A DNA stretch of 64,000 nt, taken from Dioscorea cayenensis subsp. rotundata (lineage: Eukaryota; Streptophyta; Magnoliopsida; Dioscoreales; Dioscoreaceae). The position numbers and the translations under genes are program-made. Each line of letters opens with the position of its first letter. The stretch's first letter is position 1. This document shows positions 1 through 12,278 of this stretch, in pieces. A model generated the notes under the pieces. It had not been told where the DNA came from. It was given only the letters and a program-made list of their open reading frames with translations, and did not search any database. The stretch covers positions 29,759,016 to 29,823,015 of the forward strand of contig NC_052475.1 of NCBI RefSeq assembly GCF_009730915.1. Direction: 5' to 3'.

Positions 1-289
1 AACTTGTATATCTCAATGTAAAGTTTGTTTGTTTTCAATTGTAAGGCAGGTTAAATTTCATTCAGTTTCATTTTATTGTTTAATTTACGTTGTAGTTGTG
101 TACATTTCCGTTTCATTGTTTAAATATACCATATATCGTTTAAACATCAGTTGAAATATTTCAAATTACAGTGTATCCGTTTAAAATAACAATGTCTCTG
201 TTTAAATACATTCAATTCGTTGTAAAGAGTAAGAGTTTAAATATGGAAACAACTCCATCAATACACAATGTTTCCACATCGTACTTCGG

Positions 290-3110
290 GCTTATTAACA
301 ATACCTAGTCGAGCCACGGTTTCATTGCAAGATCGTCGATTGTGACCCGAATCCATGGCGGTAGCTGCAATGTAACTTCGCGGGACATCAAACGCTTGCG
401 ACTCGATCCTCTTTTCGTCTAGGCCGCCCGTGTCGCCTACTCGTCACGGTGATCGCAAAGCGAAGCTCACGATTTCCCGTCGAAGGCACATCGTACGTCG
501 GGTATGGGGAATATAGCTTCCTTGTCGCATGAGTTTGTAATTGTCGACGGTGAAGTACCCGCTAATAAATCGATGTACGTTGGTGTGCATGCGTTATTGC
601 TTTAGCATAGCGTGTTTTCGCGAGGGATACCATAAACTTGCCACCTTCGACATGAACAAGTTACGATGGCGAGATCCACGGAGTTCTTTCGACTGGTCGA
701 TCACTTCCGTAGCGATCGTCGACCAGACGACCAACACGAAGATTTCGGTCGTCCTCAACAATGATCGCTACCTTGGAATGTATGTCAGGGCAGCAGTAGG
801 TCTCCCATTTGTTCAGCTTGCTCGCGTGGGTTACATAACATGCGCATCAACTTGAACACAGCAAATAAGGTTAAACAAAAGGCGAGTGATGGTTAAATAA
901 TTCAGTAAACATGTTTAAACATTATTGTAAATATTTAAAGCGAAAGGATTAATATTTAAAAGTCGAGACAAGTGTAATTAAACAAAGATTGAGAATGTTT
1001 AAAGGGTAACACTAAATGTTAAGTGTAAACCAACATTCGCGAGACCTTATGGAGTCGACCATTTTCGTCACCCTAGGTAAATGGCGAGCTTCCTTGATCC
1101 AAGCATTGAGCGACTCCGCGACGTTTGAATACATCTCACCCCAACGATCGCCTCCGAGCGGATAATTCGACCCGATGTGCCATATCAGGTTTATTAATCA
1201 ACCCGGGTGATGAGCTTCGGGTGATGTGGCTGCGAGTTCATTCAGCGGTATCATCGAAATCTTTAGCCGTGGATGCCCAGCATGATGCGGAAGCATATAG
1301 ACCCGAGCACTCCTCCCTCAATGCCTTCCCAAGTCGGACGTTGGCTTTCGTAAAATTGGCCTCAGAATGTCGAAGGCAGTATGCGTGTGGCGAAGAAGGG
1401 AAGACTCTGCGATTGCGCTCACAAGGCCCTTGGACTCGTCCGACACGAAGGTAATTATCTCATGATAATCTCCATCCTCGTATAAGGCGTCGCCCTAACT
1501 TAGATATGAACCAAGTCCATTGGCGTCGGTCTCGTTGTCGATTATCACAGAAAGCGGCGATGGAAAAAAACCATTGTTTCCATCTTTCCTGTGCGCCCGA
1601 TGAGTGTACCCGATATTTTTCCAAGGAGGTGGGTACCGTCGAGAAAGCATGACTGACTGCAAAGCCCTCTTGAATCCCATGATACACTGCTGAAAAGAAA
1701 AGAATGCACGTTTAAAAGCGATCACCGTCTCTTTCCACGATCGCCATGACTGCCGGGATTTGTCTCGGCCACCTTATCCACATACCAAAGCAAAGCGATC
1801 AGTGGCTGGAGATGTCATGCCAGTCGAGGACCACCCGGGCATGCTCTTTTTCCCAACCAAGCACGCTTGTATGGTATGTGGACACCATGTTCCCATAGCA
1901 TGTCCTTACGAATGTCGATGGCCTTGTCATGAGGGGACGGTCCTCGAGCTTCGAATCACTTTCGTGCGCTAACCCAGTTTTTGGGCGCTTTCGGATGTGA
2001 CGTCGAACCTATGCCACCACCGCAAGTGTGTGACGGGTTGATTGTCTTGATTCGAAAAGTATTTTTGTTATACTCTTTTTGATGCGTGAAGGCGCCAGCG
2101 ACAACCATCGGCAGCATTCCAGCGTCGCCCGATGTTTTTCGTTCTTTATGAAATTGAAGTCGAAAATTCCTTTTGATTGCATGATTTGAAAGTACATCCC
2201 GAAATGTTCGACAACGTCAAAAGCGTTGTCGATATCGATCGACATGACGCGAATGATCGGCGAGGAAGGAAGACATCCCAGCGCGTCGAGGTCACCATGG
2301 GGATGAATGGGAGCACTCGCGGAATCCGAATTCCTCTGACACTTGAGTCGAAATAAAAAGATCGATATGTTAAGCGGAGAATATAATGTTTAAGTGATAA
2401 TGACAATATTTAAAGCGTTAAATTAAATACTTAAGCATTTAACTAATAACGTAAGCGACTAGTACTGATATGTTAAACAATGACGGACATATTTACACAA
2501 TAATGACCCCAGACAACTGGAATAATTAAAGAAAAGGAACTTCTGACGAGTAAACCTCGTTTTTATTAGGATTCCGCAATGGCGCATTTTACGTCTCGGC
2601 GACAAGATCGACTACAGAGCACATTTGAAGATGGAGTGGGACGTGACGCATCCATTGGAAGTCAACATCGTTTTCTATTAGGGCGAAACCGTTTTATATC
2701 CATACGGTGTGATGAACTTAACCACGACAAGAGAAACTTGAGGACCCCATCAGCTCACATATCTCAGTTTAACACCAACTCCCGAAAGTGCGAGCGGTGA
2801 ACATTAGCACCCTTCCTCCCGGGTTGAATCTAGCAATACCACAAAAACTCTCCATAATATATCGATTCGAAAAACCAAATCAGTCTAAAACCAAATGAAG
2901 TGAAGAACAAAAGAAGGCGAAGAAGAAGAAGAAGTAGAAGATGTAAAGAACAAGCAATGAGTCGAGAAGGTAAACAAAAAAAGTGCATGATTGTATGCAT
3001 AGAGGTTAGACTAGGCGTGATGTGATTGGGCGGTATTTTTTTCCCTCCATCCCAAAGGGCGAAAAGGGAAATATATGTCATCGTCGCTGAGGAAGACATA
3101 TTGTCATCGT
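290..3110 (-). pseudogene. Degenerate Mutator-like (MULE) transposase
   Basis: Read on the minus strand, pieces of a plant MuDR/MULE transposase occur in correct order but in shifting frames. About 2550-3110 holds an N-terminal stretch with an acidic PB1-like run (DVDFQWM). At about 2111-2146 KNEKHRATLECC matches the conserved pre-catalytic zinc-binding segment. At 1490-1600 DGNN, DNETDAN and WTWFISKLG match the core around the second catalytic Asp. About 530-660 resembles the SWIM finger and the following Y-rich segment. About 313-430 ends with a basic GRPRRKR-like run and a zinc knuckle (GHNRRSCN). Stops and frameshifts break every segment, and AT-rich inserts at about 860-1030 and 2360-2480 may be introns. 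No terminal inverted repeats were identified, so element borders are unknown. The plus-strand open frames here are shadows of this relic. Confidence 0.7.
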
Positions 3111-4900
3111 TCGAATGAATGTTCTCGACTCAACATGAGTCTACGTGTAAATGTCGAGCTTTTTATGTTTAAAGCGGATACATATAGTGTTTTAAAAATA
3201 ATGGTTAAGCTGTTTAACTAAAAGTCTATATCATGTAAATAATATGTTATTGTTTAAATTGAATGCTTTTCATCGACATCGCGTTGAAGATGGGTACCTC
3301 TCGGGTCATTTGTTTAAACATCTTTACGTATTTTCTTAAACACTAGTTGTCGTTGTTTAAAGAGTAACTAGAGTATTGTTTAACATTTTCTATTGTTTAC
3401 ACCGTTGTCGTTGTTTAAAGAGTAACTTTTTCTTAAACACCGTTGTCATTTGTTTAAACATATTTACGTATTTTCTATTGTTTTACTAATGGCGTTCTTT
3501 TTGTTTCCCACATTGTTTGTTTTTTTACTAGGTCTATGTTTTAAATTTCGGAAGTTCACGGTCGAATAAAGCATTTTTGTTTCGTTTTTATTTATAAAAG
3601 ATTTACAACATTTACAACATTTACTGACGTCCGCTCGGGACTTTGGACACTCACGACTCGACCCTCAGTATAGCGAAACAAGTGTCCGTACATTCGAATG
3701 CTCCGGCGGTTTGCATAACATGCGCATCAACTTGAACACGCTGACGTACTGACATTAAAAAAAGGTTAAACAACACACGTTCATGAAAAGCGACTATTAA
3801 TCGATGTGTCGTGGTCGGGACTTAAAGCGAAGATCACGATAGTTAAACCGCGAGCGTAATAGTTGTACTGCTGCGTAATGTTCTTAAATGGTAGCGAGAA
3901 AGTCTCGAGTGATAAATATCAACCCCGTCTTAAAGGATGTTTCACGATCTCACTCCTCTAGAGAATCCTCCATGATCGCGAAATCGTGAAAAAAATTTCT
4001 TTTTCTTACCCAAGTCGAAATGCTCGCTAATTGCTTGCCGTCGTCCATCGTTGAAGAATCCTCTGCGTTCGAGGCGATTATGAGGCGTTTCGACTGGCGA
4101 GAAAAAAAGATAGTTTAACTTGTTGCGTGATTGCGGCTATGATTCTCAAGATAAGGAAGAAGGTTCACGAAACATCCTTTCAGATAGAGTGGTTGTCCAT
4201 GGGAAGAGGAGGACGACGAGGAGGAGGAGGATGATGAGGACGATGAGGGAGTGGTTGTCCGTAGGGGAGGGTTCTTTCTACGGTTATTTATGGTGTGAAT
4301 TCCACGGCGGTGACTCTTCGTATCAGAGAAAAAAAGTTAAGCATGCGATGGCGAGCGTTGGTGATGAGAGCGAGCGGGTGTTCGGAAAATTATGTTCTGA
4401 GTGCGTAAATTTTAATGCTGAGTCATTAATTCTTATCTGCGGGATACCATGCTTTCTTGCCACTGCCGCGTGCCGCCACTGCAATTCGGATCAAGCGAAA
4501 AAGATCACCGTTTCTGCGAGACTTTGAGAATTTACGCGTTAATATGAATAGTTATACATGTAAAGATAACGTTAAGCGGAGATGGGAAGTATTACACGGA
4601 TATGACGATTATTAAACATATTAGTAAAATATTTAAGCGTTAAACCAGCGAGAAAGCCCTTGAAAGGTTGAACATGATGTGATTTAGCGCTTTTCCTTTC
4701 CCACCATTTTCGAGGGGCAAAAATGAGATTTCATGACATGGAGCCCATTTGAAGTGAGCAGTGGGGGTAAAAGGGAAGTTAAACACTACGGAAGAAATTT
4801 GTCAGGGGTGTCTAAAAGTAGGAGGGGGTTTTTGGGAAGTTTTGAAAATTACGAAGGGTGAACAATAATTTTTCCTTTATTTTTCTTAATACTTATAAAG
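3110..4900. mobile_element. Transposon debris beside the MULE relic
   Basis: No intact gene is visible. The segment 3160-3560 is dense in GTTTAAA-type heptamers like those at 1-280 and 860-1030. A 26-bp stretch at 3714-3739 repeats 834-859. At about 4440-4490 the minus strand again shows a WQES segment like the SWIM part of MULE transposases, suggesting a second, more decayed copy. A short GGA/GAC-rich acidic-codon tract lies at 4200-4260. Borders are uncertain. Confidence 0.4.
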
Positions 4901-5237
4901 TGAAGAATCTCCTACGTTTTTCGTGTTTAATTATGAAATATTTTATTAATTTATAACCAACTTGAGCACTTCACTTCACAGTGCTACTTCGGTATTTTTA
5001 TTTTTTGAACAATTCCTTTTCCATTCGAAAGGAGGAAATTATTTCTGTGCTTATAAATTATTATATACTTTTATCACATTTTAAACAAATCAAATGGAAT
5101 AGCTTCTAATTGGGATTTGTTAATACTAAGTAAGAAAACACGTGTCAGAAACTGTGTGGTCAGGATCTTTTCCTACAATTGGCTTCTCAGCTGATCCGTT
5201 CTCGTAATCGCCCTTTCCTCTCCTTTCCGAGTTACCG

Positions 5238-5271
5238 AAACCCTAGAATTCTAGGGTTTTTCTAAACCCTA
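5238..5271 (+). promoter_or_regulatory. Telo-box palindrome upstream of the GATA-FAR1 gene
   Basis: AAACCCTA occurs at 5238-5245 and 5264-5271, and its complement TAGGGTTT at 5252-5259. The first two form a perfect 22-bp palindrome (5238-5259) centred on GAATTC. Telo-boxes are common in promoters and 5' leaders of broadly expressed plant genes. This cluster lies about 190 bp before the chosen start codon, so it marks the promoter or leader. Confidence 0.6.
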
Positions 5272-5445
5272 GATTTCCTCACTCGAGGAGCTCTTCTATC
5301 AAACCAAGGTGCAACAATGGTGTCTTATGATGGCCTAACTCTCTTGAAGTTTCGATTTTTCCCGTTTTATGTTTGATGTTGAGGTGTTCTCTTGGATGAA
5401 TTTTTTGAGAATTTGTGGGGTTTGTATGGGCGATGAGATGGCAGG

Positions 5446-8400
5446 ATGAACCGTCCCGTGGGATCTAGTATGCACATGATGCCTCAGGGGGCGCCCACTG
5501 TCCACGGCGGCCTTGGCGGTGGCGACGGTGAGATACAGTACTTGGAGGAGCAGAATCAAGGCGTTCAACAAAACAATGGTGATGAAGGGCTGGAAGGTGC
5601 TATCAGGTTAGATTTTTGAGAAAAAAAACTCGTCTTTTGATATGTTATTGTGTTTATTACCATCGTCAATGATTGAAAAAAAATAATAATAATGTCTTGC
5701 ATTTGGAACCAGTTGCTCATGCATAGTGGAAAAAAAGATGTTGTTGTTGTTGTTGTGCCTTCTTTTTCGTTGTAATTGCTGTTAATTCTGCCTTCTTGGT
5801 TCTAATTGGAACATGGGATTAATAAGTGGATCAGACCCAATTGTTTGCTTAAATTTGACAAATTGGTAGAATTATTTTGAGGAATAATGAATTCTGCATT
5901 AGTGATAATTCCTTTGTGAACATGCTGGTAAGGATTAAATATAATCATCTTAAATCCTGCATCTTAGATATCTATGGTCTTGTTACTACAGTTGATTAAA
6001 GCAATGGTATCAGTTGATTAATTGAATACTCATATCGATGTGTCTGGTTGTGCACCAAATTAATAGGCAAATGTTTGAGGACCATTCAATATTATCTGAT
6101 TGGAAGAATCTGCTAATATTTGTCATATTAAAAGAAAAAAAAAAGAATGTTAAGCAGAATTTTTGTAACTGTGCATGCTCAATGAGTTGGCTTCACTAAA
6201 ATGCAGAGTTCAGAAGCATTCTGTTCTACACAAGAGCATAACAAAGTGAGACACAGTAACACTGATTTACTTATAATGCCTTTTTAATTAAGCAATAAGT
6301 TATTGCAAGTTCACAACTTTTTACTAAATAATCATTGTTCATCTTTAAAATTGCTTGTTAACTTTCTGTTCAACTCCCTCAGATGCCTTCGCTGTGGCAT
6401 CAGTGCCAAATCAACTCCACATATGCGCCGTGGCCCTGAAGGACCCAGGACTTTATGCAATGCGTGTGGAATTGCATGGACGAAGGTGAATACTCAAATT
6501 CCATTGCCTTTTGCTTATGGGATTATTATATTTACTAATTCTCATCTTTGCTTCTATCTTTTGTAACGGGCATTTATTTTTGTCTCCTACCATAATCACT
6601 CCTAAATTAATGCGTCCCTGTTCTTATAATGCTTAAGAGTGCTTCCAGTGCTGTATCATGAACGTGAAAATCTTTTTAAATCTTCTTCACTACCATAGGT
6701 AACTCTTTTCTTTGCGAGAACAAATAGGTGGTGGGTGGAAGTGGAAGGACTCCAGTATACTGAAAAGAGTAGTTGGTGTTTAATTGTGATGGAGGATGTT
6801 AGGAGAAAGTGAAATTTTACTGTCCGAAATACATGTAGATAGGATTTCAAGGACTAATTTTTTCCTTTTAAGTTTTAGTTTTTTTCAATTTTTAATTTGA
6901 TGGAGAACCTGATGTAGAACAAATGGTGATGTTGAAAAATTAACGCAGAGTGTTAATGTTTGTTCTTTAACTAAAATTTAACCACTCTCTTGAAGATTCT
7001 TCTGAAGAATTTAAAGAGCAATGTGTAGAGTGGTCAATAGAAAATAAGCCAAAAACTCATAACATAAATAACAGAGAATAAGGGTCAAATTACTTTTTTC
7101 ATGAATAAGACTGACCCTTGCAATGATAATATTTGGTCCTTTGTTTATACTCTAAGAGAGATCCTAAATATAGCAAAAGGTCGGAACATAGAGAACATTG
7201 ATTGCAACGCAGTTTGATTGAGATTTTTGTATCATGCATAAAAATATTCTAAAATTACAACAAGCTCAGTTGGTGATTTAAAAAGATCTTGAGTTGTAAT
7301 TGTAAATATGACTATCATAAAATAGTAATATTTTTTTAATAGTGATTAAGAAAGATCAAAAAAATCCTTTTGCAGTGACCTTTTTCCTCATTGACTAAGT
7401 TCTAATGAATTTAAGATGATCATGCCTCTCCAAAAAAGATTCAATTGTATCTTCAACATTGATAGTTTCATCTAATTGGATATTGATATTGTTTTTAAGG
7501 TTTACATATATTCAACTCAATGGTTGTGGAGGGTACATGAAATGATATTGTTTTAAAGTTTCCATATATTGATCTGTTTTTAAAGTTTATCCTATGTCAA
7601 AGAAGTGAAATGAAAGGCATATGAATGTGGTATTGATGTTAATATTCCTCAGCAATATATATTTTATTATGAAGGTGGAGTTTCTCCTGACAGAACTTCT
7701 AGGCATGCTCTTCTTGTTTACAATGACTCTATGGTTGTTGTTGTTGTTCTTGGTGTTTAGTACTGTAGTTCATAATGTGGATGCTGGTTTGAGTTTTATT
7801 ATCTTGGATTGCTTATAGGTGTTGGGCAGTTTTGTGCAATTTAAAAATGGTTTAAATTTCGACAAGTCTTAATGATTGCCACTTATTGTTTGACATGATA
7901 TACTGTTGATGTTTTCTTGAAGTTTTGTAGCCTTATTGTGGTTACTTTCTGCGAACTATCAATATGGCTTTATCTAGATCATTGTAGTTCTCTTTGTAAC
8001 TCACCTGATGGTTTTCTAAAACTGTTGAATCATTAGAGTCTGAATAAACAGGGAAAATTGAGAAAAGTAATTGACTTTGATGCTCCTAGTGATGATGCAA
8101 CAAGTGAGAAAATGGTGCCAGAAGTTAACATGGAGTTTGAAAGCGAAGATAAGGCATATGAATTCTACAATAAGTACGCTGGCCATATTGGCTTTAGTGT
8201 GAGGAAAAGTTCAGCAGACAAATCTTCTGAGAATGTTATCAGATCAAGAACATTTGTGTGCTCAAGAGAAGGGTTCCGCAAGGACAAAAAGGGAGCTAAA
8301 GAAGTGAAGAGACCCAAGCCAGAAACCAGAATTGGTTGCCCTGCACGGTTGACCATCAAGCTAGTGCCAAATGGTAAATATCGTGTGTCTGAATTTGTAC

Positions 8401-10262
8401 CAGAACATAATCATCAACCAGCACCTCCTTCAACAACGCATTTGTTGAGATCGCATAGAATAACTACCGAGGTTCAGGCTGCTGAAGCAGACTTGTCTGA
8501 TGATTCTGGAACAACCCCAAGGTCTACAAATGAGCCTGCAGCTAGGCAGGTTGGAGGTTTTCGAAATGTTACTTTTCTTCCGGCGGAGTATAAAAATCAT
8601 CTAAGGTCAAAGCGGATGAAGGCCATGCAAATAGGAGATGCTGGGGGAGTGTTGAAATACTTGCAGAGCATGCAGCTTAATAATCCATCATTCTTTTATG
8701 CCATACAGGTAGACGAGGATGATAAATTGACCAATGTTTTTTGGGCAGATGCGAAGTCTATGAAAGACTTCAGCTACTTTGGTGATGTTGTCTGTTTTGA
8801 CACAACCTATAAAACAAATGGATATGGAAGACCTTTTGCACCATTCATTGGTGTCAATCACCATAAACAAACTGTTATATTTGGTGCAGCACTGATATAT
8901 GATGAAACTATTGAATCTTTCAAGTGGCTTCTTGAAACTTTCAAGATTGCAATGCAAGGAAAGCAGCCAAAAACAATTCTAACAGATCAATCTATGGCAA
9001 TAACCAGCGCAATTTCTATGGCTTGGCCTGGCACAATCCAACGTCTGTGTTTGTGGCATGTCTACCAGAACGCTTCAAAGCATCTTAATCATGTCTTCCA
9101 AGGTTCAAAAACTTTTTCAAAGGATTTTGCAAGATGTATTTATGATTATGAAGATGAGGAGGAGTTCCTTACGGCCTGGAGGATGATTTTGGAGAAGTAT
9201 GATCTTAGGAACAATGAATGGTTGGGCAAGCTTTTTGAGGACAGGGACAAATGGGCTTTGCCATACAGGCGAGAAATATTTTGTGCGGACATAAAAAGCA
9301 CATTACAAAATGAAAGCCTGAGTAATGTGTTGAAGAAGTATTTGAGCCCACAGCTAGATTTGCTGTCCTTTTTCAAACATTATGAAAGGGTAGTAGATGA
9401 GCATCGTTATGCAGAACTACAGGCTGATTTTCAAGCAAGTCAAAGTTTCCCAAGAATACCTCCATCGAAGATGCTGAGGCAAGCTGCTAATCTATATACA
9501 CCTGTTGTCTTTGAAATTTTTCGGAAAGAATTTGAGATGTTCATGGATTGCATGTTATATAGTTGTGGCGAGGTTGAGACAACATCTGAGTATAAAGTGA
9601 TTGTCACAGAAAAACCCAAAGAGCACTTTGTGTCATTTGACCCATCTGATTGCTCAGTCATTTGCACCTGCAAAAAGTTCGACTTTATGGGGATTCAGTG
9701 CTGCCACGTATTAAAAGTGTTGGATTTTAGAAATATTAAAGAGCTTCCACTGAGATACTTCTTGAAGAGGTGGTGCAAGGATGCGAAAACCGGGCCTGAG
9801 AAAGATGATAAAGGGATTACTGTTGATGGTGGTCCAAAGTCTCCTACGACAACACCCGTGATGCACGCACCGTTACCTTCACAACCTCATCTTGGTTTTC
9901 ATCCAATGGCAGAATATAGTCAGGTACGTGCCTGACCTGAACAAATGCAAGAATTGACCGATCTTTTCTTGAACTTAATGTGGATAAGTTTCTGATGCAC
10001 TGCAGGAATGTCCTGTTTCTGATCTGCATCACCAGACGGTCCATGGTGCAACTCAGCTAAGTCAGGTAGGTAACTGGACAATTTATCCAATATATATTAC
10101 ATGTTACAGGCTATTTCTTTGTTAACATTGAGACTAAGAAAAAAACCATGCACGTTTTTCACTTTTCAGGGATTCTCTAATACCGACATGCATTCGCAAC
10201 CATTTTTTGGGAGTTCCCACCTGAGCCAGAGGACAACAGAACGAGATCGTCGAGGCATTTAA
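5446..10262 (+). CDS. GATA zinc finger fused to FAR1-related (FRS) protein
   Basis: Five exons splice in frame with GT-AG borders: 5446-5606, 6383-6485, 8052-9923, 10006-10065 and 10170-10262, giving 762 residues. Residues 1-53 are Gly/Gln-rich. Residues 55-82 form a C-x2-C-x20-C-x2-C GATA finger of the x20 type. About 123-209 is the FAR1 DNA-binding domain, ending in EHNH. About 335-440 is the MULE-transposase-like domain with FDTTY (Asp338) and TDQ (Asp400). About 614-652 is the SWIM finger (CTC...CCH). Such proteins descend from domesticated transposases and act as nuclear transcription factors in light signalling and development. The ATG at 5446 is chosen because a shorter upstream frame (5425) stops at once and GCAG just before it could be the acceptor of a leader intron. 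No lesion was seen. The exact FRS subgroup and the transposase activity (probably lost) are not established. Confidence 0.88.
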
Positions 10263-10735
10263 CATTCTCTTTCCGGATCTACAAGAAGTACGCAGATCAT
10301 GTTACTATCTCACTGAAACATTTTGTAGATATTTACTTTCCTCATCTTCTGCTATTATTTGTCTCTACTTAATCATGCCACCATTGATGGTTTAAAAGTC
10401 ACTGAGTATATAGTTAGATTACCTTCACGATATTTACTTTTCCAAAGTTAATAATCCTTCTATTCAATTAAGGACTTTAAGCAGTGATTTCTTGATTTGC
10501 TATATTGTGATACTCTTTTTTACAGGACAATTATGTTTTCGGAGTTTATATCGAGAGCAGTCTTCCTTGTTTTGCTTGGGATACAAACTCAATAAGCTAA
10601 TGCCACATTCCTGTGAGATTCTACTCTGCGACGAGGGAATAACAAGCAGTACAATGAGGAAGGTAGACGATTAGCTTGGCAGATATATATATATTTTTTT
10701 TAGTGTTCTGCTGAAGTCCATTTGTAATAAAAAAT
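10263..10735 (+). other. 3' untranslated region of the GATA-FAR1 gene
   Basis: No coding sequence is seen after the TAA at 10260-10262. An AATAAA at 10726-10731 is a plausible polyadenylation signal. A small open frame at 10492-10674 shows no recognisable homology. Confidence 0.45.
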
Positions 10736-10739
10736 CACT

Positions 10740-11560
10740 CTCGGATATCTCTGTATGTATCATTGTAAAAAAAATCTGAACATATTTGCCGTGATATATG
10801 CGCTTCTGTGAACTCATTGTTTGTCTTGTAAATATGTTGAAGATTGAAGGACTCAGATAAAATGAAGCTCAAAATATACTATATAAAGTGTGGTGCATTG
10901 ATCTTATGTATAATTGTAGTGCTTCTTTGGCTAACGTGGTCTATATAATAGTTTTTTGTTACATTTTTCATATTTGCACCTGTGAATATCCATAATTTTG
11001 TCTGCCCCTTTGAATATGTTGTTTTTCATTCACAATCTCGATGGTCATTAGTTTTTTTTCCTTATCACTGTTACTACTTCGTGAGTGAATATTTTTCATA
11101 GTTAATTATTTTTTTCATGATCTTTTCCTCTATTTTTTTTTTCCCTCGGTCCGAAAGCATTCAAAGCAGGTTTTTTGGTATATTGTCTCAACTCTGAATA
11201 GGTAAATTTCTCCTCAAATTTTCATATTATCAAAGAGTAGTTTGTGATTATAACAAAGTTCAGGGATTCTTATATAATATCTTCAACCTTCTGTACTATC
11301 GGAGGTACATTATTCTATTTATTTATTATTATTATTATTATTTTTTTTTTTGCATAAGTGAACACGGCAACAACTCGTACATAATCACTTGTAATGATTC
11401 GTATATAAATCATTACTCACACTCTTACTAGACCCATTTATTTAGCCGTAAATCACCTGGTCGTTAGTGCAAGCACATCATTTTAACGGCTGATGTGAAT
11501 ACAGATAGCCTTTATAACTCGGTTGGTACAGTTTAGCTTATGTATCTCCGAAGGAACACC
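10740..11560. other. Intergenic AT-rich stretch
   Basis: T-rich and A-rich tracts, including an ATT triplet run ending in poly-T near 11325-11352. No gene or recognisable repeat boundary was seen. Confidence 0.5.
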
Positions 11561-12278
11561 GAACACAGACATGCATCTCTATCAAGAAAACCAGCCGTTC
11601 CTTGTGATGGGGCACTCCTTGGCTTAGTGGAGAAACCTCGCTAGGGTTTCCTTGATTTCTGGGGTTTCATCGTCTTCGATCCTCTCAGGAGCTAGAGAAG
11701 CAAGGAATCAATTCATAGCGTTCGATTCTCCAAGGCATGTGAGGCTCTGATGTTTTCCTTTTTGAACTCTCATTGTTGTTTACATGCTCAACCTTGATTC
11801 GTGAAGTCTCATCTCACTCTTGTTTTCCCTTACTTTTTCTTCTTCTGTGATTTGTTTGAGTTTCTATGTTTTTGTTCGTCTATGTGCAATGCTGTCTCTT
11901 GGTCTTGGGTCCTCGAAAATTGGTTCTTTTGTGATTTCTAATGTGTGTGATTCTTGGAAGATGTGCGAGGCTATTCGCTTCGCTTTCGTGTTTTTTTAAT
12001 CTTCTTTGGAAACTTTGTTAAAATGCCGACGTTTTTTGCTTGTCCATGTGTGAATCTCTTTTTCAGAATCTTGAATTTTTTTTTTAATCTCTAGCAAAGC
12101 TTCTGATTTTGCTTCTATTTCCAGATTGTTCTTGTTTTCCTTCAAACATCAGCTTGACAATTTGTATTCGGCCTTTCTGGCTTTGGGGTTTATTCTTTAC
12201 TCATTTGGGTCTTCTTTTTCTTCATTTTTCGAGCTAAAGATTCAAGTTTCTTTAATTTTTAATTAGCCCAGCCAGGTT

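Noticed and set aside
541..1454. Plus-strand open frames of 104 and 109 codons
   Set aside because: They lie antisense to recognisable MULE transposase segments and resemble no protein.
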